A stretch of DNA of 64,000 nucleotides from Candidatus Eiseniibacteriota bacterium (lineage in GTDB: Bacteria > Eisenbacteria > RBG-16-71-46 > CAIMUX01). The notes beneath the pieces were generated by a model that was given only the letters and a program-made list of their open reading frames with translations, was not told the DNA's origin and did not search any database. Positions 34,832 to 43,777 of this stretch are shown in pieces (within the stretch, counting starts at the first letter, position 1; each line of letters starts with the position of its first letter). The stretch covers positions 682,001-746,000 of the forward strand of contig JADJQY010000001.1 of assembly GCA_016712505.1 (NCBI GenBank), written 5' to 3'. Made by a program: the position numbers and the translations under genes.

Positions 34832-35441
34832 GAACGCGCGCAACCGGAGGGTCCATCCGATTCGGGATCCCCGTCAGATCGAGGTGCTGGGTTCCCCGGC
34901 CCGTCAGGAGGTGCTCGACGGCCTGCAAGCCGTGGGGCCCTGCTCCATCGCCGAACTGGCGGAGTCGCTCGGGCGGGCGCCGGACTCGCTCTACTACCAC
35001 ATCCGCAAGCTGGAGCAGGTCGGGCTGGTGGTCACCAGTGGAACCCGTCGCTCCGGGGCACGGAACGAAACGCTCTACGACACTCCCGGGCGGATGACGA
35101 TCGATCATGAGCCGAGTACCAAGCGCGAACGCGAGCGGCTGATGCGCCTGGTATCGGGCGTGCTTCGGATCGCGGAGCGCGATTGCCGCGCCGCGCTGGA
35201 CGAAGGGCGGGCGGTCTACCGCCCTGGGCCGTCTCGCAACACCTGGGGTGGTCGGGTCAAGGGTTGGCTGACTCCGGCGGAGCGGGGGGAGTTGCTTGGG
35301 CACCTCGAAGCGATCTCGGACCTCATCGCGCGCGGGAGGAGGCGCCCCGGGGCGTCGCTCCATGCGGTGTCGTTCCTGTTTGCCCCGGTCGCCCCGACGC
35401 GGCGCGGCGCGCCACGACAAAAGACACGGGAGGAAGAATGA
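34827..35441 (+). CDS. ArsR/helix-turn-helix transcriptional regulator
   Basis: This is a 204-residue protein. RQIEVLGSPARQEVLDGLQAVGPCSIAELAESLGRAPDSLYYHIRKLEQVGLVVTSGTRR is a winged helix of the ArsR/HTH_20 type. The C-terminal 110 residues are helical and may form the dimer or ligand-binding part. Its ATG lies in the palindrome at 34796-34831, indicating autoregulation. The stop overlaps the next ATG (ATGA), so regulator and retropepsin-like protein form an operon. Confidence 0.88.
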   Translation: MKNARNRRVHPIRDPRQIEVLGSPARQEVLDGLQAVGPCSIAELAESLGRAPDSLYYHIRKLEQVGLVVTSGTRRSGARNETLYDTPGRMTIDHEPSTKRERERLMRLVSGVLRIAERDCRAALDEGRAVYRPGPSRNTWGGRVKGWLTPAERGELLGHLEAISDLIARGRRRPGASLHAVSFLFAPVAPTRRGAPRQKTREEE

Positions 35442-37033
35442 GAAATCAGACACGCGTCACCCTGGCGGGTCTCGGTCTGCTTGCGCTCTCCATCGGTGCG
35501 GGCCGGGCGTCGGCGGATGCGGCTCGGACCGGAGGGAGTCACCTGACGGACCGAACAAACGCGGCAGACGAGATCTCCGCGGTCCGTACCGCCCTGGGCT
35601 GGGACTCCTTCGCAACCTCAACCGCGGTGATGGTGGCCGAGGGGGAGGCCCAGTTCCTGGGTACAGATACCAGCTATCGCCTGGCTTTCGACGCATCGGG
35701 TCGATTCATCGAAAGCTTCGACGGGCCGCTTCCGCAGTGGACGGGGAACGACGGCGAGCGCTACTGGATGCGGGACTGGTCGAACACCCCCCGGGAGCTG
35801 GTGCATGGCGAGCGAGCCCAGGCGGAGGTGGCCAGCCTTTTCGCCACCGGCCGGTGGTGCCTCGAGGGTACACCCCTTCACTTCTCGATGGCCGGGACCT
35901 CCGATGAGAACGTCCTGGAGCTGGGCTTCACGCACCTCGACAGCGTTACCACGGGCACGATCGCCATCGACCGGAAGAGCCACCTTCCACTCCGCGTCAC
36001 CTACGGGAGCGGAAGCTCTCCCACCACGCTCACTTTCAGAGACCATGCGCGAACCGACGGGTTGGCCTATCCGCGGGCAATCGAGAGCGTGCAGGATTCG
36101 ATCCTGCAACGCACGACCATCCGGAGCCTCCGGCGGGAGGCGAGTGGGGACCCACGCCGATTCAAGGCCCGCCTCGACTTTCCGACCGACGTCCGCTTCG
36201 TGCCCCACGCTCCGGCGGCGGTGGAGGTGAAGCGGGTGAGCAGCGGCCACCTGTTGGTGAAGCCGCTGGTGAACGGCAAGGATCTCGGCTGGTTCATCTT
36301 CGACAGCGGGGCCGGAACCAACTGCATCTCGACCGCCGTGACCGAGGGAAACCTGGCCGTACCGATCGGCGAGATCGGCGCGCGCGGCGTCGGTGGCACG
36401 GTCAAGGCGCACTTCTGGCGGGCGGATAGCCTGTCGCTCGGGCCGATGCGAGTGACCACCCCGCTCTTCATGGAGCTCGAACTCGCCTTTCTCGAGCAGT
36501 ACTTCGGCGTACCGGTGGCCGGCATTCTCGGCTTCGAGTTTCTCTCGCGCTGCGTGGCCGAGCTCGATATGACGGCCGCATCGATCTCCCTCTTCGATTC
36601 CCGCACTTATGCGCTCCCCGCCGAAGGGCGCTGGGAGCCGGTGGTGTTGCACGAGCGGGTCCCCTGTGTGGGAGCGCGCTTCGAGGGTGCAAACGGCCTG
36701 TACCGGCTCGACACCGGTGCGGCCGGCGAGACCGTAGCGCTGCACTATCAGGTGGTTCACGATCACCGCCTGACGGAGGGGCGCGATACCAAACCGGCCG
36801 AGTCCGGTGGCGTGGGCGGAAACGTGCGCACCCTGGTCGGCCCGGTGCGTAGCTTCATCCTCGGCGGACACGAGTTCCGGGACATCCAGGCCTCGTTCGC
36901 CACTGAGGACAAGGGTGCGCTGAGCGATGACTATCTCTGGGGCAACATCGGCGGTGACCTGCTCGCTCCCTTCCGCCTGACCTTTGACTATCCGGGCGGT
37001 CGGCTCGGATTCACCACACGCAGGGAGGATTGA
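35438..37033 (+). CDS. Exported protein with two retropepsin-like aspartyl protease domains
   Basis: This is a 531-residue protein. AGGAAGA precedes ATG 35438, which overlaps the regulator stop. A signal peptide (AGLGLLALSIGAGRASA) leads to an N-terminal beta-rich domain (residues about 30-265, lipoprotein-carrier-like). Two aspartyl-protease-type motifs follow: FIFDSGAGTNCIS (Asp289) and YRLDTGAAGETVAL (Asp425), each with its own LGFEFLSR- or GNIGGDLL-type second motif. Two half-sites in one chain could make a pepsin-like enzyme from retropepsin units. Its substrate is presumably an envelope protein. Confidence 0.82.
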   Translation: MRNQTRVTLAGLGLLALSIGAGRASADAARTGGSHLTDRTNAADEISAVRTALGWDSFATSTAVMVAEGEAQFLGTDTSYRLAFDASGRFIESFDGPLPQWTGNDGERYWMRDWSNTPRELVHGERAQAEVASLFATGRWCLEGTPLHFSMAGTSDENVLELGFTHLDSVTTGTIAIDRKSHLPLRVTYGSGSSPTTLTFRDHARTDGLAYPRAIESVQDSILQRTTIRSLRREASGDPRRFKARLDFPTDVRFVPHAPAAVEVKRVSSGHLLVKPLVNGKDLGWFIFDSGAGTNCISTAVTEGNLAVPIGEIGARGVGGTVKAHFWRADSLSLGPMRVTTPLFMELELAFLEQYFGVPVAGILGFEFLSRCVAELDMTAASISLFDSRTYALPAEGRWEPVVLHERVPCVGARFEGANGLYRLDTGAAGETVALHYQVVHDHRLTEGRDTKPAESGGVGGNVRTLVGPVRSFILGGHEFRDIQASFATEDKGALSDDYLWGNIGGDLLAPFRLTFDYPGGRLGFTTRRED

Positions 37034-37150
37034 CCGGGAGCCACGACGCAGGTTCCCGGATCACGGACCGAATCGGTCAACTGGCAGGCGCGATCTGCCG
37101 GTTGGCCGATTTCCTTTCGCTCGCCGGCCGATCGTCCTTACCGTTCCTCC

Positions 37151-38056
37151 ATGTTGGCGATCGAAACCACCGACCTCAGTCACACCTTCACGGCGGCCCA
37201 GATGGCCCTGAATCGCGTGAACCTCCGAGTTCCGACCGGTGCGATCTACGGCTTTCTCGGCCCGAACGGAGCCGGAAAGACCACCACGCTGCGTCTCCTG
37301 CTCGGTCTGCTCCGGCGACAACAGGGCTCGATTCACCTGTTCGGGCACCCGGCGGATACGCGCCGCGCAGACATGTTTCGCCGCATCGGGTCTTCGATCG
37401 AAAGCCCCTCCCTCTATTCCCACCTCACCGCAGTGGAGAACCTGCGGATCTGGCAGCTCGCGTTTGGATGTCCAAAGCCACGGATCGAACGTGCACTGCG
37501 ATTGGTAGGCCTCGAGGGGACCGGGCGCAAGTCGGTCGCTCAGTTCTCGCTCGGGATGAAGCAGCGGCTGAGCATCGCGGTGGCGCTGCTCCACGAGCCA
37601 TCCCTGCTGATCCTGGACGAGCCGACGAACGGACTCGATCCCCATGGAATCCTTGAGGTGCGAGACCTGCTTGTTCGACTCAACTGGGAGGAGGGCACGA
37701 CGATCCTGGTTTCCAGCCACCTGCTCTCCGAGGTGGAACGCCTGGTCACGGATGTTGGGATCATTCACCGGGGGGCGATGGTGTACCAAGGCTCCATGGC
37801 GGGGATGGCCGAACTCCAGCCGGGCGAGGGCGAAACGCTGTTCGTCACCAATGATGACCGGAAGGCTCTCGAACTCCTGCGTGCCGCGGGAAAGGCCGTG
37901 CACCACGAGGAGGGGAAACTACGAATGCCCGCCGTGTCGCCGGCGGAAGCCGGGCGCCTCAATCGCGAGTTGATCTCGTCCGGCATCGACGTGCACGAAC
38001 TGACGACGGAGCGGCCCGGCCTGGAACAGGTGTTCCTGCGCCTGGTCCGGGACTGA
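37151..38056 (+). CDS. ABC transporter ATP-binding protein (bacitracin/ABC-2 type)
   Basis: This is a 301-residue protein. Walker A GPNGAGKTT (residues 37-45), signature FSLGMKQR, Walker B LLILDEPTNGLD and the switch His in VSSHLL are all intact. The C-terminal 80 residues resemble the regulatory region of BcrA-type ATPases. With the permease 4 bases downstream it forms an ABC-2 exporter, possibly for peptide antibiotics or lipids. It is followed by a LytS/LytTR pair, a common arrangement for stress-regulated exporters. Confidence 0.93.
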   Translation: MLAIETTDLSHTFTAAQMALNRVNLRVPTGAIYGFLGPNGAGKTTTLRLLLGLLRRQQGSIHLFGHPADTRRADMFRRIGSSIESPSLYSHLTAVENLRIWQLAFGCPKPRIERALRLVGLEGTGRKSVAQFSLGMKQRLSIAVALLHEPSLLILDEPTNGLDPHGILEVRDLLVRLNWEEGTTILVSSHLLSEVERLVTDVGIIHRGAMVYQGSMAGMAELQPGEGETLFVTNDDRKALELLRAAGKAVHHEEGKLRMPAVSPAEAGRLNRELISSGIDVHELTTERPGLEQVFLRLVRD

Positions 38057-38060
38057 TCCC

Positions 38061-38843
38061 ATGGAACGGTACTGGACCGCCCTTGGCGGAGAGCTGCTCA
38101 AGGTGAGACGCAGCACCATCGGGCTCCTCGTGGTGCTCGGTGCGCTGTTCGTGCCGGCGATCGTGCTGCTGGTGCGCCTCCGCCATCCCGCCGGGCTTCC
38201 TGCAGTGTATGCGGACCCCTCCTTCTGGTCCGTCCTCTGGAACTCCGTCTGGGAAGCGAATGCGGTCATCCTGGTACCGATGCTGATCATGCTGCTGGTC
38301 AGCCAGGTCGTCCAGATCGAGTACCGCAACAATACCTGGAAGCAGGTGCACGCCACGCCGATCCATCCCGCTACGGTCTACCTGGCGAAACTGACCGTGA
38401 TTCTCGGGTATCTGGTGACCTTCTTCGCGGTGGTAAACCTTGCTACCTACTTGACTGCCGTTTTGCCGCGGCTTGGAGACCGGGCGCTCCCAGATCCGAG
38501 CCGGTCGTTCCCCCTCGCCCAGTTCGCGGCCAGGAGCTTCGACTACCTCATCGACAACCTTCCGATCGTCGGGCTGCAGTACCTGCTCGCGCTCCACTTC
38601 CGGAGCTTCGTGGTGCCCCTCGGGATCGGCATGGGGCTCTGGCTTGGAGTCATCGGCTGCATCTCCTGGGAGTACATCTACGTACTGCCCTACGGGTATC
38701 ATGCCATCGACTTCCTGCGAGAAACGTCCAGCAAGGTCGGGCAGGGGGTGCCGATCGATTTGCAGGCCCTGGCGGTTAGCGCCTTCCTTCTTTTCACCCT
38801 GATCGGACTGGGGATGTTCGTATCGAAACCGGAACGAGGATAG
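38061..38843 (+). CDS. ABC-2 type transporter permease
   Basis: This is a 260-residue protein with about six hydrophobic segments (e.g. IGLLVVLGALFVPAIVLLV, AVILVPMLIMLLVSQVVQIEYRNNTWKQ, LTVILGYLVTFFAVVNLATYL). EYRNNTWKQVHATPIHPATVYLAK is the cytoplasmic coupling motif of ABC-2/LanG-type permeases. It acts with the preceding ATPase; a single permease implies a homodimer. The exported substrate is unknown. Confidence 0.87.
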   Translation: MERYWTALGGELLKVRRSTIGLLVVLGALFVPAIVLLVRLRHPAGLPAVYADPSFWSVLWNSVWEANAVILVPMLIMLLVSQVVQIEYRNNTWKQVHATPIHPATVYLAKLTVILGYLVTFFAVVNLATYLTAVLPRLGDRALPDPSRSFPLAQFAARSFDYLIDNLPIVGLQYLLALHFRSFVVPLGIGMGLWLGVIGCISWEYIYVLPYGYHAIDFLRETSSKVGQGVPIDLQALAVSAFLLFTLIGLGMFVSKPERG

Positions 38844-38884
38844 ACGGAAGCCCAATCGGCTCCAGGTCGAGGGAGCAGCGGGCG

Positions 38885-39952
38885 ATGCCGCGACGAATGG
38901 TCGCCCTGCTCCATCTGGGCTACTGGTCGCTCTACCTGTTCGTTGCCTTCCTCCTTCTGGCAATCGCCGGAGCGGGCGCCGTCCAGGCGGAATCCGCGGC
39001 GAGAGCCCTCTTCACCTTTCGTATCGGCTTCATCCTCGTCGTTCCGAGCGCTGCCGGCTTCTATCTTTCCTACTGCCTGTTGTTTCCGCACTTTCTCGCC
39101 CGGAAGCGCTTCCTCGCCCTGGTGCTCGGCGGAGTCGCCGGAGCGGTCAGCATTCCGATCCTTGCGACCGTCGTTCTGTTCCTTGTCCTCGGACCGGCGG
39201 AGCCGTTGTTCCGCTCGCGTGGGGAGCTCCTCGGGATGATCGCCTGGCTCGCCGGGAGCGTCACGGTGCACATGACCGTCGCGGCCATACTGCGGGGATT
39301 CATTGCCTGGTACGACGACATCGCCATCAAGGCCGAGCTGACCCGTCGGACCGCGGAGGTCGAGTCGGACCTGATCCGGGCGAAGCTCGACCCGCATTTC
39401 CTCTTCAATACGCTCAACAATCTGGACGCACTGATCATCCGGGATCCGGTGGTTGCCTCGGAGTACCTCGCCCGCCTCACCGGCCTCATGCGCTTCGTTC
39501 TCTACGAGGCTCGGGCGGAGAGGATCCTGCTGGGGCTCGAGATCGAGTACATCGAGCGCTACGTCGCCCTGGAGGCGATAAGGTCCCGCAATCCCAAGCG
39601 TTCCGTACTCCGCTTGACCGGCACACCGGGTGCGAGGAAGATCGCGCCGATGCTGCTCATCCCTTTCGTCGAAAACGCCTTCAAGCACGCCGCAGGCCAG
39701 CGGATGGAGGACGCGGTCGTGATCGAGATCGACCTCGAGGGGAGTCGTCTCCGTTTCCGCTGCGCCAACCACTATGCTCCCGCGAGCGAGCCGACGGCCC
39801 CGGAAGAGGGAGCGGCCAGGTCCGGGATCGGCCAGCAGCTTGCCGCTCGTCGCCTCGCGCTCCTCTATCCGGCCAGCCACGAACTCGCGGTGACACGAGT
39901 GGAGGGGATCTACGACCTCCGCCTCGCAGTGGATCTCGATGAAACTGCGTAG
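38885..39952 (+). CDS. LytS/YehU-type sensor histidine kinase
   Basis: This is a 355-residue protein. Four membrane segments in the first 135 residues form the sensor. The kinase part has AKLDPHFLFNTLNNLDALI with phospho-acceptor His171, then the HATPase motif IPFVENAFKHAAG, but a weak G-box (RSGIGQQLAARRLALLY). This is the HisKA_7 class, always paired with LytTR regulators. Its 3' end overlaps the regulator gene by 14 bases. It probably senses envelope state and controls the upstream ABC genes, an inference from location. Confidence 0.9.
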   Translation: MPRRMVALLHLGYWSLYLFVAFLLLAIAGAGAVQAESAARALFTFRIGFILVVPSAAGFYLSYCLLFPHFLARKRFLALVLGGVAGAVSIPILATVVLFLVLGPAEPLFRSRGELLGMIAWLAGSVTVHMTVAAILRGFIAWYDDIAIKAELTRRTAEVESDLIRAKLDPHFLFNTLNNLDALIIRDPVVASEYLARLTGLMRFVLYEARAERILLGLEIEYIERYVALEAIRSRNPKRSVLRLTGTPGARKIAPMLLIPFVENAFKHAAGQRMEDAVVIEIDLEGSRLRFRCANHYAPASEPTAPEEGAARSGIGQQLAARRLALLYPASHELAVTRVEGIYDLRLAVDLDETA

Positions 39953-40634
39953 TGTCATCGTGGAAGACGAACCGCTCGCGGTTGAACGGTTGGCCGGGCT
40001 CCTCTCCCAGATTCCCGAGGTCGATCTGCTGGCCAGCTTCGATCGTGCGCAGAACGCTCTGACCTTCCTGCAGAGCAACCCGGTCGATCTGCTCTTCCTC
40101 GATGTGTCGCTCGGTGGGATGTCCGGACTGGAGCTACTGGAGACTTCGCTAGTCCGCGCCGAAGTGATCCTGACCACCGCGCATCCGGAGCATGCCTTGA
40201 GGGCGTTCGACCTCAAGGTCGCCGACTACCTCCTCAAGCCCTTCACCCTGGCCCGACTGGCGCAAGGGGTGGAGCAAGTGCGCGCGCGCCTGAGCACGGC
40301 GCGAAGCGCGGTTGACCTGGAGTTCATCTTCGTCAAGACGGAGTTCCGGCTCGAACGCGTGGATCTCCGTCAGGTCCTTTACATCGAGGGGGAAGGCGAC
40401 TACCGTCGCATCCATCTCCTTCGTCGGCAGATCCTGACCCCAGAGACTCTCGGCGACTTCGAGCGCCGCGTCCCGCCGGAAGTCCTCTGCCGTGTACACA
40501 AGTCGTACCTGGTCGCCGTGGGTCGGATCGACGCGATCGAGCGCGATCGAATCCGGATCGGGGACACGGTCATCCCGGTGTCCGACCGGTACCGTGAACA
40601 CTTCCGCGCCACGCTCCGTCGGCACGGGGGGTAG
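39939..40634 (+). CDS. LytTR-family response regulator
   Basis: This is a 231-residue protein. The receiver domain has VIVEDEPLAVERL, phospho-acceptor Asp55 in LLFLDVSLGGMSG, and the Lys of DYLLKPFTL. The C-terminal LytTR DNA-binding domain is clear in FIFVKTEFRLERVDLRQVLYIEGEGDYRRIHL and LCRVHKSYLVAVGRIDAI. It pairs with the preceding kinase. LytTR regulators bind paired direct repeats; none could be identified with confidence nearby. The following 219 bases contain no gene. Confidence 0.93.
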   Translation: MKLRSVIVEDEPLAVERLAGLLSQIPEVDLLASFDRAQNALTFLQSNPVDLLFLDVSLGGMSGLELLETSLVRAEVILTTAHPEHALRAFDLKVADYLLKPFTLARLAQGVEQVRARLSTARSAVDLEFIFVKTEFRLERVDLRQVLYIEGEGDYRRIHLLRRQILTPETLGDFERRVPPEVLCRVHKSYLVAVGRIDAIERDRIRIGDTVIPVSDRYREHFRATLRRHGG

Positions 40635-40853
40635 ACACCGCGCCGCGGCCCGGCCTGCGCGCCGAATCCGTTGCCCGCCTCCCGGTCACGCGGTGCCAGT
40701 CGCCCGGGGGGACGCTCGATCCTTCCCGCATGATCCGTTGGCACCATACCGATCTGGCCGACCGATTCTGGGCGGTTCCGTCGCCCGACTAAAGGCGGCA
40801 ACCGGCGCCGACAGGGGTCGCGCCGGGGGGCTGTCGGGGCGTATGCTGCAGGC

Positions 40854-42309
40854 ATGACGTTCTCTTTCGATACTCCCACGATCATCCAGGGAGGAATGGG
40901 GGCGGCGGTCTCCGATTGGAGACTCGCCCACGCGGTGGCGCAGACCGGGCAGCTTGGAGTCGTCTCTGGCACCGGGATCGACACGGTGTTCGCCCGCCGT
41001 CTGCAGGACGGTGATTCATGCGGCGCGATGCGCCGCGCGATGGCGCGGTTTCCCATTCCGCGAGCCAGCACCCAAGCATTGCATCGATTCTTCAGAGCCG
41101 GGGGGCGCGATCCCGGCTCTCCCTACAAGCTCGTGTCGATGTATCGGCAGTCGATGCCGGCCCCGCGCCAGGAACTCTCGATGCTCGCCGCCTTTGTCGA
41201 GGTGTCCCTCGCGAAGGAGGGGCACACGCGCCCGATCGGCATCAATCTACTGACCAAGATCCAGATGTCGATCCTGCCGACACTCTACGGAGCGATGCTG
41301 GCCGGGGTCGACTATGTCCTGATGGGGGCCGGGATCCCGCGGGAAGTGCCGGGCGCGTTGGCCCAGATGGCGGAGCACCGGGAGGCACGGCTCCACTTCG
41401 AGATCGACGGCGCGATCCCCGGGACTGACCCACACCTTTCGTTCGATCCGTCGGTGCACTGGGATGCACTTCCGGCTCCGCTCCGGGTGCCGCGCTTCCT
41501 TCCGATCGTGTCGAGCAACTCGCTGGCCACCATGCTGGCGCGAAAGGCGAACGGATCAATCGACGGATTCATCATCGAAGGAGCCACGGCGGGAGGACAC
41601 AATGCCCCGCCGCGCGGCGACGCCGGCCTCAGCCGCACCGGAGAGCCGGTCTACGGCGCACGGGATGAGGTCGACCTCGCGCGGCTGAAGGAACTCGGGT
41701 TGCCCTTCTGGATTGCCGGTGGAGCCGGCCACCCGGCCCGGCTCACCGCGGCCCGGGCCGCCGGCGCGAGCGGAGTGCAGGTCGGGACGCTCTTCGCCTA
41801 CTGCGAGGAATCGGGACTCGCTCCCGCGCTCAAGCACTCGATCCTCGATCACGCCCGCCGGGGGGAGGTCACGGTCCGCACCGAACCACGGGTGTCGCCG
41901 ACTGGGTACCCCTTCAAGGTCGCTACCTGGCCAGAGGATCCCAGTGCCGGCGTGAACCGCACGCGCGTCTGCGATCCTAGGCTATCTTCGCACTCCCTAC
42001 GTCACCCCAGATGGGCAGGTGGGATACCGCTGCTCCGGTGAACCCGAGGCAGAGTATGTGCGAAAAGGGGGGGAGTTGTCCGAAACCATTGGCCGACGGT
42101 GCATCTGCAACGCACTGCTCGCCGCCATCGGTCAGCCTCAGACGCGGGCCGATGGGTCGGTCGAGCAACCGATCGTCACCAGCGGTGACGACCTCACCCG
42201 CATCGCCGAGTTCCTCGGGGACCGAGAGCGGTACACCGCGGCGGACGTGGTCGACTATCTCCTCGGCAAGGTTGCGTCGCCGCCCCGATCGGCCGTGGCG
42301 ATCGGCTAA
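40854..42309 (+). CDS. Nitronate monooxygenase-family (PfaD-like) FMN enzyme, interrupted by a +1 frameshift
   Basis: Composite of about 484 residues. The first frame runs 40854-41975 (IIQGGMGAAVSDWRLAHAV, the GFIIEGATAGGHNAPPRG FMN/active-site region, PFWIAGGAGHPARL, GTLFAYCEESG). At 41976-41977 one extra C shifts the frame; reading on one base later restores DLGYLRTPYV, then DGQVGYRCSGEPEAEYVRKGG and RCICNALLA, the family C terminus. The enzyme would oxidise nitronates or act as an enoyl-reductase-like flavoprotein. The conserved sequence on both sides of the shift argues for a sequencing error rather than decay. Confidence 0.85.
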
Positions 42310-42311
42310 CG

Positions 42312-42829
42312 GTGGCCGGTACGGTGGCTGCACCGGAGAATCGCCCGATCGTGCCCGTTCCGCGAACCATCGTCGATTGGGCACTCGAGGTTCTCGCTCT
42401 GGCCTCCCTCGTGTCGCTGCTCGGCCTGGTTGCCGGGTACTGGACGCAACTCCCGGAGCGGATCCCGACCCACTTCGGCGCCTCCGGGCGTCCCGACGGA
42501 TGGGGCGGCCGATCGATGCTCCTCCTGCTTCCACTGGTCACCCTGGTGATGTACGGCACCTTGACCCTGGTTGGCCAGTTCCGCAGCACTTCAACTACAC
42601 CTGGCGGATCACCCCGGAGAACGCCCTGGCGCAGTACCGTGCGGCCCGACGTCTTCTCTCCAGCCTCAAGCTGATCCTCGTCTCGATGTTCACCTGGGTC
42701 GCGTGGGTCACGATTCGCGCCGCCCTCGGCGGCGAGGCCAGTCTCGGCGGCAGCTTCTTCCCGCTCGTCTTCGGCTCGATTTCAGGCGTGCTGGTCGCCT
42801 ACCTCTATCTCTCGTCGCGGCTGCGCTGA
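42312..42829 (+). CDS. DUF1648-domain membrane protein, interrupted by a frameshift
   Basis: Composite of about 172 residues starting at GTG 42312. The DUF1648 motif ERIPTHFGASGRPDGWGGRS is preceded by a membrane helix. Near 42585 one base appears missing; reading on in the next frame gives PQHFNYTWRITPENALAQYRAARRLLSSLKLI and two more membrane segments (FTWVAWVTIRAAL, FFPLVFGSISGVLVAYLYL). DUF1648 proteins include SdpI-like immunity or signalling membrane proteins. The role is unknown. Confidence 0.75.
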
Positions 42830-42937
42830 GATCGACGGTCTCCTCCGCTTTGCGTCGATCTGGACTTTAGGTGCGGCTACACCCGACAATTCGGGACGCA
42901 GAAACGATGCTCGGAGTCTTACCCCGGAGGTGTGTCG

Positions 42938-43777
42938 ATGCGATGTCGCAGGTTTCTGGCTCGGTTCACCGGGCTGTTGCTCCTGGTCACCGGACTACTT
43001 GTGAGTACCGAAGTCCCACGGGCCGCGGATGTGAAGAATAGCTCGGACCATCCGCTCTTTCCGAACCGGATGCCGGGCTACTCGATCTCCAACTACCAAC
43101 AGCAAGGGTTCGCCTCCTACGGCTTCCGGACCAAACCAGTACACACGGTCGAAGGGAAGTACACGAAGATCCACTACTACCTGCAGGACACCAGCCAGAA
43201 TCCCGGCGGACTCGCCATCCGGCGCAACTACGAGAACGCGATCAAGGTGGTGGGGGGCGAGGTGCTCTACTCGGATGACAACGTCTCGGTGATGAAGGCG
43301 GTGAGAGACGGGATCGAAGTCTGGGCCGAGGTGCAGGCCTCGACCAAGGTGACCGGGCGAATCTACTTTCTACATGTCGTCGAGCGGACGGCCATGGCGC
43401 AGGTCATCACGGCGGATGCGATGGCCGCAGCGATCGCCAAAGATGGTTTCATCGCGCTCGATGTGCACTTCGACACGGGGAAGTCCGAAATCTTGCCCGA
43501 GTCGCAACCGCTCATCGCCGAGATGGCGGCGATGCTGAAGCAGCAGCCGTCGCTCCGCCTGGGCGTGGAAGGGCACACCGACAACACTGGTACCGCAGAG
43601 TCGAACCGGACCCTCTCGTTGGCTCGTGCCAATGCCGTGGTCGCGGCGCTGGCCGCCGCTGGGATCGACCGCGCCCGGCTCGTCGCGGCGGGTCACGGGC
43701 AGGAACGCCCGATCGCCGACAACCGCACGGAAGAAGGGCGCGCGAAGAACCGGCGCGTGGAGCTGGTCAGGCAGTAG
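42938..43777 (+). CDS. OmpA-family outer-membrane protein
   Basis: This is a 279-residue protein. CCGGAGG lies 7 bases before ATG 42938. A signal peptide (FTGLLLLVTGLLVSTEVPRAA) is followed by a region of about 140 residues of unknown fold (MPGYSISNYQQQGFASYGFRTKP, the usual neighbour of this OmpA class). The C-terminal OmpA peptidoglycan-binding domain is complete: ALDVHFDTGKSEILPESQPLI, VEGHTDNTG and EGRAKNRRVELVRQ. It probably anchors the outer membrane to peptidoglycan. It is convergent with ygiQ, overlapping by 11 bases. Confidence 0.92.
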   Translation: MRCRRFLARFTGLLLLVTGLLVSTEVPRAADVKNSSDHPLFPNRMPGYSISNYQQQGFASYGFRTKPVHTVEGKYTKIHYYLQDTSQNPGGLAIRRNYENAIKVVGGEVLYSDDNVSVMKAVRDGIEVWAEVQASTKVTGRIYFLHVVERTAMAQVITADAMAAAIAKDGFIALDVHFDTGKSEILPESQPLIAEMAAMLKQQPSLRLGVEGHTDNTGTAESNRTLSLARANAVVAALAAAGIDRARLVAAGHGQERPIADNRTEEGRAKNRRVELVRQ

